From an uncultured Roseburia sp. (GTDB lineage: Bacteria > Bacillota > Clostridia > Lachnospirales > Lachnospiraceae): a stretch of DNA of 7,963 nucleotides. Below, piece after piece: positions 1-5,635 of this stretch (position 1 is the first letter of the stretch; each line of letters begins with the position of its first letter). Made by a program: the position numbers and the translations under genes. The notes under the pieces were generated by a model. The model saw only the letters and a program-made list of their open reading frames with translations, did no database searches and was not told where the DNA came from. Where the stretch lies: NCBI GenBank assembly GCA_910587865.1, contig CAJUNX010000074.1, positions 1 to 7,963 of the forward strand, read 5' to 3'.

Positions 1-158
1 ATCGGAGGAGAACCGGGGAGAGGCCGTCGGGAGCGCGCAGGGAGAAAGCGCGAAGTCGGCATCGGAGGAGAACCGGGGAGAGGCCGTCGGGAGCGCGCAG
101 GGAGAAAGCGCGAAGTCGGTATCGGAGGAGAACCGGGGAGAGGCCGTCGGGAGCGCGC
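1..158 (+). repeat. 60-bp in-frame tandem repeat (2 full copies plus a 38-bp partial copy)
   Basis: Bases 1-60 and 61-120 are identical except for the last base (C at 60, T at 120). Bases 121-158 repeat the first 38 bases exactly and then diverge into related sequence. The unit is a multiple of three, so it adds 20 residues per copy without changing frame; the peptide unit begins SEENRGEAVG and ends in a Ser/Ala/Lys-rich tail. The single difference changes an Ala codon (GCA) to Val (GTA). By hand count 42 of 60 bases are G or C, and the + strand is purine-rich. The array touches the left edge, so the true copy number is unknown. Such near-identity suggests recent expansion by slippage or unequal recombination. 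Confidence 0.95.
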
Positions 159-1834
159 CTGAAGAGAGTGCGGAAAACGAAGCCGGAAGGATTTCTGGCA
201 GTGGAATTTCTGGAGAAAGCAATGGAACGATCGGAAACGCCGGCGGAGAAGAGATGAAGGAAGACGGTTCAGGAGCCGGAGCGGAAGGTGCCACCCGGGA
301 GGAGGCGCCGGAGGGCGAAGGCATCGCGGCATCCGCCGGAGAAGATACCGCGGCGGTTGCGGATTCTTCGGATGCAGAAGATGCGCAGTGGTCCGGAGTA
401 GAGATGGGTGATGACTCAGAAAGTACTGTACAGGAGCAGACAGGGGACGCGGATCAGGAAGCTGCGATGAGACAGGAGAACTGTCTGCAGCAGATTTTGG
501 ATTATGCCGGTTTTTCGGAGCAGGAAAAGGAGTCAGCGGAGGAGGCGATTGCCCGGTATCAGAGTCTGCCTGATGTATTTTCTGCGGATAAGGAGATTTT
601 CGCGCTTCGCAAGGAGCTGATTAAAATCTTCTATGACGTTTATTTCAAGATTTTTATGAGAACAATGGAAGAGGAGACGCAGCCAAAGCCCGTGATCCGC
701 ATGTTTCTGAATTTCGGATTTATGGATGAGCGCCTTGCGGGGGAGGAGAATACCGGACTTTTGTACGGGCTTGCGGAGCACCTTGACGCCTGCCGTTCGG
801 AGCATGTGTATACGATTTATGAATGGCTGAAGAGTATTTATAACGGGGAAAATCAGCCGTCAAAGAATGAATTTGATTTGGATTATCCGGCGTACCTGGC
901 GGATCTGCGCAAAAACGGAAAAATTACCGCGGATCAGGAAAAACGACATCTGTACAACCAGGAATACAAGGTGCGCTATGAGCTGCAGAATATGTTTGCA
1001 TCCGGAAATCGTGCGACATACGGAAAAATGTCTGCATTCTGTCCGATGCTGGGTGAGTATGATCTGATTAACTCGGCGGATAAGATGCTCGTGACGGCAC
1101 AGCGCTTAGAGGAAGCGATGGATAAGGTACGGCAGATAGACTTTTCCGTATTTTACCGCGAGATTCAGTTTTCGGATCCCGCAAAAGGAATCAATCGTGA
1201 GATGATCATGAAGGAAGTGATACCGGATATCATTCTTATGCCAAATGCCGGGACACGTGCGATGATGTGGCAGGAGACGGTGGGAGTGAAGAAGGATACG
1301 CCGGCAAGATTCCTTTTCCCGGTATTTACGGTTGCGGACATTGATGATCTGATGATGGAGACGATGGGAAGATACCGCTGGGAGATCTGTCGTAAGATTC
1401 AGGGCGTGCACTGGAATGATATCCGCGAGAAATCCCTGACCTCAGAGTTCTGTGATTATCTGCAGTTCTACCGGAAAAACAACGAGATTTCTCCGGAGGT
1501 GAAGGAGAAGATTAAGAGTGCGCTGCTGCGGGGAAGAAATAATTTCAGGGAAGTGTTTGTCAAGGATTACCAGAGCTGGATCAAATATGAGTCGAGAGGA
1601 AGCTACCGGCTGAATAAGGTTTCCAGAGCGATTCTGATCCGGTACTGCCCGTTTGCGAAACGGATCCGCGAGGAGCTGAAATCCAATCCGATGTATCAGA
1701 ACGAGCTGGAGCGCTATGACCTGCTGAGGGCGAAAACGGTTCAGCGTATCCGGGGCGTCTATGAGAAGTATCAGCGTGCGGGCGGTATGATTACGAAAGA
1801 GCTGGAAGATAATATGGATTATTATGATTTGTAA
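1..1834 (+). CDS. Repeat-containing protein of unknown function, 5'-partial
   Basis: The frame is open from base 2 (first full codon) to the TAA at 1832-1834, giving at least 610 residues, so the gene starts upstream of the window. The ATG at 254 is only an internal methionine: no convincing ribosome binding site precedes it and the frame is open through the repeats before it. Three regions are visible. Codons up to about base 180 are 20-residue tandem repeats. From there to about base 480 the protein is Gly/Ala/Glu/Asp-rich, acidic and probably disordered. From about base 482 (CLQQILDYAGF) to the end it is a compact, charged, mostly helical-looking region of about 450 residues with many aromatics, containing for example GKMSAFCPMLGEYDL, MPNAGTRAMMWQE and LNKVSRAILIRYCPF. 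I see no signal peptide, membrane segment or catalytic motif in the visible part. The C-terminal region gives a vague impression of conserved Lachnospiraceae proteins that sometimes carry an N-terminal cyclic-nucleotide-binding domain, but this is unverified memory. That the gene is real is near certain; its function is not known to me. Confidence 0.85.
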   Translation, partial: SEENRGEAVGSAQGESAKSASEENRGEAVGSAQGESAKSVSEENRGEAVGSAPEESAENEAGRISGSGISGESNGTIGNAGGEEMKEDGSGAGAEGATREEAPEGEGIAASAGEDTAAVADSSDAEDAQWSGVEMGDDSESTVQEQTGDADQEAAMRQENCLQQILDYAGFSEQEKESAEEAIARYQSLPDVFSADKEIFALRKELIKIFYDVYFKIFMRTMEEETQPKPVIRMFLNFGFMDERLAGEENTGLLYGLAEHLDACRSEHVYTIYEWLKSIYNGENQPSKNEFDLDYPAYLADLRKNGKITADQEKRHLYNQEYKVRYELQNMFASGNRATYGKMSAFCPMLGEYDLINSADKMLVTAQRLEEAMDKVRQIDFSVFYREIQFSDPAKGINREMIMKEVIPDIILMPNAGTRAMMWQETVGVKKDTPARFLFPVFTVADIDDLMMETMGRYRWEICRKIQGVHWNDIREKSLTSEFCDYLQFYRKNNEISPEVKEKIKSALLRGRNNFREVFVKDYQSWIKYESRGSYRLNKVSRAILIRYCPFAKRIREELKSNPMYQNELERYDLLRAKTVQRIRGVYEKYQRAGGMITKELEDNMDYYDL

Positions 1835-1841
1835 GATGCAG

Positions 1842-1870
1842 GTATATTTTTGCGAAAACTCCAAATACTA
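1842..1870 (+). promoter_or_regulatory. Candidate sigmaF/sigmaG-type (forespore) promoter
   Basis: GTATA at 1842-1846 is followed after 17 bases by AATACTA at 1864-1870. The forespore sigma factors of Bacillus and Clostridia recognise approximately GYATA, 16-18 bases, CATACTA, so only the first base of the -10 element differs. It lies just after the stop of the upstream gene and would start a transcript near 1877, about 55 bases before the ATG of the Asn/Ser-rich gene. No comparable sigmaA promoter is evident in this gap. Two small inverted repeats lie in the leader (TTTGC/GCAAA at 1873-1877 and 1883-1887; GGCG/CGCC around 1899-1916), neither strong. The call is pattern-based and could be chance in AT-rich DNA. 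Confidence 0.4.
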
Positions 1871-1931
1871 GCTTTGCAATAAGCAAATAAGTTGATGTGG
1901 CGTTCCAAAGGGCGCCGGATTGGAGGAAAAA

Positions 1932-2114
1932 ATGGCGAAAAACGCAGATTCGCAGAACAACTCTTCTAACAGCAGAAATGGCTATGAGAATAGCAACGGA
2001 CAGAACAGCAACGGACAGAACAGCTCTAAGAATAAGTCCTCGAATAAGTCTTCGAACAAGACGTCCAATTCGACCGGATCTAACGGCACAGGTTCGAACA
2101 GCTACGAGCAGTAA
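1932..2114 (+). CDS. Small Asn/Ser-rich protein, possible spore protein
   Basis: This is a 60-residue protein starting at ATG 1932, with GGAGG at 1922-1926 five bases upstream. The in-frame TTG at 1920 overlaps that site and is not a likely start. By count 16 residues are Asn and 17 are Ser (55% together), with Lys, Gly and Gln making up much of the rest; there are no Cys, Trp, Leu, Ile, Val or Phe. Two short internal repeats are visible: SNGQN twice (residues 21-30) and KSSN/KSSN/KTSN (residues 35-46). There is no signal peptide or membrane segment, so it should be soluble and unfolded. Composition recalls small spore-coat or gamma-type small acid-soluble spore proteins, which are Asn/Gln/Ser-rich, and the promoter-like sequence upstream fits expression in the forespore, but it lacks recognisable alpha/beta-SASP motifs. 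It forms its own unit, closed by a terminator. The strong ribosome site and clean stop make it a probable real gene; the spore role is inference. Confidence 0.7.
   Translation: MAKNADSQNNSSNSRNGYENSNGQNSNGQNSSKNKSSNKSSNKTSNSTGSNGTGSNSYEQ
1992..2069 (+). repeat. Short in-frame repeats inside the Asn/Ser-rich gene
   Basis: A 15-bp unit (AGCAACGGACAGAAC) occurs twice in exact tandem at 1992-2021 and begins again at 2022-2024, encoding SNGQN repeats. A second set of three imperfect 12-bp units at 2034-2069 encodes KSSN, KSSN, KTSN. Both sets keep frame, consistent with growth of the gene by small duplications. Confidence 0.85.
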
Positions 2115-2159
2115 TCCAGGAACCGGACAGGAAACAATCGCATAAGATGTATAAGAAAA

Positions 2160-2195
2160 ACAGATTGCAAAGCATGTCTTTGTAATCTGTTTTTT
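2160..2195 (+). terminator. Rho-independent terminator of the Asn/Ser-rich gene
   Basis: The arm ACAGATTGCAAAG at 2160-2172 pairs with CTTTGTAATCTGT at 2178-2190 over 13 bp with one G-U pair, around the loop CATGT. The 3' arm runs into six T residues at 2190-2195. The A-run at 2156-2159 could extend the stem into the T-run and give some activity in the opposite direction. It lies 46 bp after the stop at 2114 and separates this gene from the rhodanese gene. Confidence 0.93.
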
Positions 2196-2252
2196 GTCTC
2201 ATGAAAATCGGAGATATTCGTACATGGACTGCTGTAATCTGTGACAGTCCGG

Positions 2253-2260
2253 AAAGGAGA
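2253..2260 (+). promoter_or_regulatory. Ribosome binding site fixing the rhodanese start
   Basis: AAAGGAGA at 2253-2260 lies three bases before ATG 2264. The earlier in-frame ATG at 2201 is preceded by the T-run of the terminator and has no such site, so the ORF's extra 21 codons are not counted as protein. Confidence 0.85.
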
Positions 2261-2263
2261 GAA

Positions 2264-2566
2264 ATGAGATTTCAGACCATACATCCGGGAGATATCAGCC
2301 ATCTTATGAGAACAAAAGGGGCGGTTCTGATTGATGTGAGGGAGAGAGAAGCATATCAGGAATATCACCACCCAAAGGCAGGGAGCTGCCCGTTTGATCA
2401 TATTGATACATGGATGTGTTCACTCCCGAAAAACCGTCCGCTGATTGCATATTGTGATTATGGAAGTACCAGTCTGATGGCAGCGCGTATTCTTGGAAAA
2501 GAGGGATACGAGGTGTATACGGTGGTCGGCGGAATCGAAGCGATGAAAAACGACGGAATCTGCTGA
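2264..2566 (+). CDS. Single-domain rhodanese-like protein
   Basis: A 100-residue protein covering one complete rhodanese domain and nothing else. The first strand and signature LIDVREREAY (residues 22-31) correspond to the usual DVRE-x-x-EY, followed by a variant of the GHIPGA segment (YHHPKAGS, 34-41). The active-site loop is CDYGST, with the probable catalytic Cys at residue 64, and the typical VVGGIEAM turn lies near 87-94. Rhodaneses of this kind carry a persulfide on that Cys and pass sulfur to acceptors such as thiols, cyanide or thiolation enzymes. The physiological partner is not visible here. The loop differs from the common C-x-x-G-x-R pattern: the Arg position is Thr and an Asp follows the Cys, which may change substrate choice or activity. 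There is no signal peptide, so it should be cytosolic. It lies between a terminator and the next operon's promoter, so it appears to be a single-gene unit; I found no convincing promoter of its own in 2196-2250. Confidence 0.9.
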   Translation: MRFQTIHPGDISHLMRTKGAVLIDVREREAYQEYHHPKAGSCPFDHIDTWMCSLPKNRPLIAYCDYGSTSLMAARILGKEGYEVYTVVGGIEAMKNDGIC

Positions 2567-2608
2567 GTGAGCCGTCGGATACAATTGCGAATTCCAGTAA
2601 GATGCCGG

Positions 2609-2637
2609 TTGACAGGCAAATATAGAACGGATACAAT
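2609..2637 (+). promoter_or_regulatory. sigmaA promoter for the five-gene operon
   Basis: TTGACA (2609-2614) and TACAAT (2632-2637) are separated by exactly 17 bases: perfect -35 box, one mismatch in the -10 box. The start of transcription should fall near 2643-2645, leaving a leader of about 90 bases before ATG 2736. The ten bases CGGATACAAT that include the -10 box also occur at 2576-2585. Confidence 0.88.
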
Positions 2638-2646
2638 ACGAGTGTA

Positions 2647-2682
2647 CTCTCTGTTTTTCTTTTTATAGAGGAAAACAGAGAG
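2647..2682 (+). promoter_or_regulatory. Long hairpin at the 5' end of the operon leader
   Basis: Bases 2647-2661 pair with 2668-2682 over 15 bp (eleven Watson-Crick pairs from CTCTCTGTTTT/AAAACAGAGAG at the base, then four pairs of which two are G-U), closing on the loop TTTATA. It begins only a few bases after the predicted transcription start. No T-run follows on either strand, so it is not an ordinary terminator. A 5'-terminal stem of this type may protect mRNA from 5'-end-dependent decay or bind a regulator; neither is shown. The ribosome site at 2723-2730 lies outside the stem. Confidence 0.7.
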
Positions 2683-2722
2683 CTGCACGATCTGATTTGC
2701 GTCAAATGATGAAGGTACGGAT

Positions 2723-2730
2723 AAAAGGAG
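2723..2730 (+). promoter_or_regulatory. Ribosome binding site fixing the methyltransferase start
   Basis: AAAAGGAG sits five bases before ATG 2736. In-frame start codons further upstream (TTG 2697, ATG 2706 and 2709) lie before this site and lack one of their own, so translation is taken to start at 2736, where the protein begins with the family-like MKTYKLVAPCHFGLEA. Confidence 0.88.
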
Positions 2731-2735
2731 AACGG

Positions 2736-3887
2736 ATGAAAACATATAAGCTCGTTGCGCCATGCCATTTTGGCCTGGAGGCTGTGCTGAAAAGAGAAAT
2801 ATATGACCTGGGATATGAGATTGACAGGGTGGAGGACGGACGGGTCTCGTTTCTGGGAGATGCTGAGGCGATCTGCCGGGCGAACCTCTCGCTGCGGACA
2901 GCGGAACGTGTTCTGATCGAGGTGGGCAGGTTTGCTGCGGTGACGTTCGAAGAGCTGTTTCAGGGAATACGCGCACTTCCGTGGGAGGAGCTGATTCCGG
3001 TAAACGGAAAATTCTGGGTGAAGAAAGCCTCCTCCATCAGGAGCAGACTGTTCAGTCCGTCCGATATTCAGTCCGTTGCAAAAAAGGCGATGGTGGAGCG
3101 GCTGCGGCAGCACTATCACACGGAATGGTTTCAGGAGGACGGAGCGCCGTTTCCGGTGCGGATATTTCTGTTAAAGGATGAGGTGATGGTGACACTCGAT
3201 ACGTCAGGTGAATCGCTCCACAAAAGGGGATACCGCCCGGCGGCCGGAACGGCGCCTCTGACGGAGACGCTTGCGGCAGCGCTTCTTATGCTTACGCCCT
3301 GGAAGCCGGACCGGATTCTGGTTGATCCGTTTTGCGGCAGCGGCACGTTCCTGATCGAGGCGGCGATGATTGCGGCCGGTATCGCACCGGGACTGCAGCG
3401 GTCGTTTACGGCGGAGCAGTGGACGGATCTGATCCCGCCCGGCCTTTGGAAGGAATGCCGCGAGGAAGCGCGGGAGAATCAAACGACAGATATAGATTCT
3501 GATATTCAGGGATATGATATTGACGGGGAGGTCATTAAGGTTGCCAGGGAGAATGCAAGGCGCGCCGGAGTGGATCATATGATTCATTTTCAGCAGAGAC
3601 CGGTGGCGGAACTCCGCCATCCGAAAAAATATGGTTTTGTGGTGACAAATCCGCCTTACGGGGAGCGTATGGAGGATCAGAAGACACTGCCCGGGATTTA
3701 TCGTGACCTCGGAGAGGCGTACCGACGGCTCGACGCGTGGTCGATGTATGTGATCAGCAGTTATGAGGATGCGGAGCGTCATATCGGAAGAAAGGCGGAT
3801 AAAAACCGTAAAATCTATAATGGGATGATAAAAACATATTTCTACCAGTTCCAGGGGCCAAAACCGCCGCGGCGGAGGGCGGAGTGA
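2736..3887 (+). CDS. THUMP-domain class I SAM-dependent RNA methyltransferase (RlmL/YpsC type)
   Basis: A 383-residue protein of the UPF0020/COG0116 family, which transfers methyl groups from S-adenosylmethionine to guanine N2 in 23S rRNA (Escherichia coli RlmL N-terminal half; Bacillus subtilis homologue YpsC). Residues 1 to about 160 form the N-terminal ferredoxin-like and THUMP RNA-binding region, ending in the family linker LHKRGYRPA (161-169). The Rossmann-type catalytic domain follows, with the SAM-binding motif VDPFCGSGTF (196-205), the acidic loop GYDID (259-263) and the catalytic NPPYGERM (305-312). It ends with a basic tail (PPRRRAE). Length matches single-domain Gram-positive members rather than the two-domain E. 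coli protein. It is the first gene of the operon and should act in the cytosol on the ribosome. Family assignment is firm; the exact modified base is inferred. These genes were often annotated in the past as adenine-specific DNA methylases because of the NPPY motif. Confidence 0.94.
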   Translation: MKTYKLVAPCHFGLEAVLKREIYDLGYEIDRVEDGRVSFLGDAEAICRANLSLRTAERVLIEVGRFAAVTFEELFQGIRALPWEELIPVNGKFWVKKASSIRSRLFSPSDIQSVAKKAMVERLRQHYHTEWFQEDGAPFPVRIFLLKDEVMVTLDTSGESLHKRGYRPAAGTAPLTETLAAALLMLTPWKPDRILVDPFCGSGTFLIEAAMIAAGIAPGLQRSFTAEQWTDLIPPGLWKECREEARENQTTDIDSDIQGYDIDGEVIKVARENARRAGVDHMIHFQQRPVAELRHPKKYGFVVTNPPYGERMEDQKTLPGIYRDLGEAYRRLDAWSMYVISSYEDAERHIGRKADKNRKIYNGMIKTYFYQFQGPKPPRRRAE

Positions 3888-3913
3888 CCGTATATGCAAA
3901 AGTGGAGGGATAG

Positions 3914-5617
3914 ATGAAATATTCGAAGCGATATCTGTTTTTTTTCGCGCTTCTGCTGATCGCTCTGGCGGTAAAATATGATCCGTCTGCTGCCGGAAGC
4001 GGGGAGGTCAGGAGCTTTCGCGGGGCAAATCTGGACAGTGAGGTGTGGAATCCTCTGATCGCATCCAGCGTAAATGACAATCTGCTGTCAGTGGTGATTG
4101 ACAATCGGGAATATACAAATGAGGAATATCCGTTTTATATGGATGATCAGCTGAGTATTATGGTTCCTGTGACCGTACTCCGCGATGCAATGAACTGCAG
4201 TGCACATCTGTATAACGGGAAGAGACTTCTGGTGGAGAAGCATTCCAGCGGGATTGAATTTTCGCTGGATTCGGATACGGCGATTGTCAACGGTGAGGAG
4301 AAAAGCGTCGTGTCTCCGCTCACCAGAAAGGATGATGTCTTTTATGTCAGCCTGAACGATCTGTCGGCTTATCTCGACTACACATATACCTGGAATATGC
4401 AGGAGAATATGGCGTCTGCACTGGATAATTCGGGGAGTGCGGTGATTCCCGCAAAGTATGATCTGCGCGAGCGCGGAAGGGCCGGGATTGTTCAGAATCA
4501 GGGGATTTACGGGACCTGCTGGGCATTTGCCGCACTGGGAGCGCTTGAGTCCTCTCTGCTGCCGGAAGAGCAGGCGCAGTATTCTGCGGATCATATGACG
4601 CTTTGCAACGGATTTTCGCTGACGCAGGATGACGGCGGGGAATACACGATGGGCATGGCATATCTCGCAGCGTGGAAGGGGCCTGTATTTGAGGCGGACG
4701 ATCCGTACGGGGATAATGAGACGGACGAGACGCTCACAGCGGTAAAGCACGTGCAGGAGATGCAGATCATCGACGGAAAGGATTACGAGAAGATCAAGGA
4801 AGCCGTGTTTAAATACGGCGGGGTGCAGACCTCGATTTACAACAGTCTGCGGAGTTCACAGTCCTATTCGCCGGACTATAACAGCAGGTCACATGCATAC
4901 TGTTATATCGGTACGGAAAAGCCGAATCATGATGTGGTCATCATCGGATGGGACGACAGTTATCCGAAGGAGAACTTCAGTGTTGATCTGGAGGGCGACG
5001 GCGCATTTATCTGCCAGAACAGCTGGGGCAGACAGTTCGGCGATGACGGCGTGTTCTATATTTCTTATTATGACACGAATATCGGCACGCATAATGTCGT
5101 CTATACGCGTGTGGAGGACACGGATAATTATGATAATATTTACCAGAGCGACCTTTGCGGATGGGTCGGTCAGCTGGGATATAATAAAGAAAGCATGTAC
5201 GGGGCGAATGTTTTTACCACGAAAGGTCAGGAGGAGCTGGTAGCGGCCGGCTTTTACGCGACAGGGAAAGATTCTCAGTATGAGCTTTATGTGGTGCGGA
5301 ATTTTGAAAATGAGGAATCGCTGGAGCAGAGAATACCGGTTGCTTCGGGCAGACTGAGCAATGCGGGATACTATACGGTATCTTTTAACCGCGGCATCGT
5401 GCTGGAAGCGGGGGAACGATACGCAATTGTACTTCATATCATCACGCCGAATACCATTCATCCGATGGCGATTGAATACAGGGCGGACGATGCGACGGAA
5501 CATGTGATTCTGGATGACGGTGAGAGTTATATCAGTGCAAACGGAAACGGCTGGAAAAGTGTGGACACGGTGGAGGACTGTAATCTTTGCATCAAGGCCT
5601 TCAGCAATAATCAGTAA
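3914..5617 (+). CDS. Exported papain-like (C1A) cysteine peptidase with Cu-amine-oxidase-N-like and lectin-like domains
   Basis: A 567-residue protein starting at ATG 3914 with GGAGGG at 3904-3909. Residues 1-20 (basic MKYSKR, then a hydrophobic run) form a signal peptide or signal anchor; there is no lipobox Cys. Residues about 55-165 resemble the copper amine oxidase N-terminal-like domain (PF07833 type: a VPVTVLRDAM segment, AIVNGE, then FYVSLNDLSAYL), a common extracellular module in Clostridia. Residues about 178-395 are the peptidase: the oxyanion Gln196 in QNQG, the nucleophile Cys202 in GTCWAFAA, His339 in NHDVVIIGW, and Asn369 in QNSWG. All four catalytic positions are present, so activity is expected. 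The papain disulfide Cys before the nucleophile is Tyr199. There is no obvious long inhibitory propeptide unless the N-terminal domain serves as one. Residues about 405-565 match the C-terminal lectin-like domain often fused to bacterial C1 peptidases. It lies 26 bp after the methyltransferase and 18 bp before the amidase. The substrate is unknown; a surface, cell-wall or environmental protein is likely. Confidence 0.92.
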   Translation: MKYSKRYLFFFALLLIALAVKYDPSAAGSGEVRSFRGANLDSEVWNPLIASSVNDNLLSVVIDNREYTNEEYPFYMDDQLSIMVPVTVLRDAMNCSAHLYNGKRLLVEKHSSGIEFSLDSDTAIVNGEEKSVVSPLTRKDDVFYVSLNDLSAYLDYTYTWNMQENMASALDNSGSAVIPAKYDLRERGRAGIVQNQGIYGTCWAFAALGALESSLLPEEQAQYSADHMTLCNGFSLTQDDGGEYTMGMAYLAAWKGPVFEADDPYGDNETDETLTAVKHVQEMQIIDGKDYEKIKEAVFKYGGVQTSIYNSLRSSQSYSPDYNSRSHAYCYIGTEKPNHDVVIIGWDDSYPKENFSVDLEGDGAFICQNSWGRQFGDDGVFYISYYDTNIGTHNVVYTRVEDTDNYDNIYQSDLCGWVGQLGYNKESMYGANVFTTKGQEELVAAGFYATGKDSQYELYVVRNFENEESLEQRIPVASGRLSNAGYYTVSFNRGIVLEAGERYAIVLHIITPNTIHPMAIEYRADDATEHVILDDGESYISANGNGWKSVDTVEDCNLCIKAFSNNQ

Positions 5618-5635
5618 AAGGAGCTTTACGGCAGA

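Noticed and set aside
1..158. CRISPR array or non-coding satellite
   Set aside because: Copies abut directly with no spacers, keep the reading frame and continue into a long coding region.
254..256. ATG 254 as the start of the first gene
   Set aside because: The same frame is open without a stop back to base 2 through the in-frame repeats, and no ribosome binding site precedes this ATG; it is an internal codon.
1873..1916. Small inverted repeats in the leader of the Asn/Ser-rich gene as a riboswitch
   Set aside because: Stems of 4-5 bp only, with no resemblance to a known riboswitch core.
1897..2145. Overlapping + strand ORF of 82 codons across the Asn/Ser-rich gene
   Set aside because: No ribosome site at its start, Arg/Thr-rich composition as expected from frame-shifted Asn/Ser codons, and it overlaps a gene with a clear ribosome site.
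2201..2263. Longer rhodanese protein starting at ATG 2201
   Set aside because: That ATG directly follows the terminator T-run and has no ribosome site; the domain is complete from ATG 2264.
2551..2577. CGACGG/CCGTCG inverted repeat as a terminator for the rhodanese gene
   Set aside because: Only 6 bp with a 15-base loop, starts inside the coding sequence and has no T-run after it.
2647..2682. Leader hairpin as an intrinsic terminator or attenuator
   Set aside because: Neither strand has a T-run after the stem, and I could not draw a convincing competing anti-terminator stem.
2304..3119. Minus-strand ORF of 271 codons across the rhodanese and methyltransferase genes
   Set aside because: It runs through a promoter, hairpin and two well-supported + strand genes and has no recognisable domain or ribosome site.
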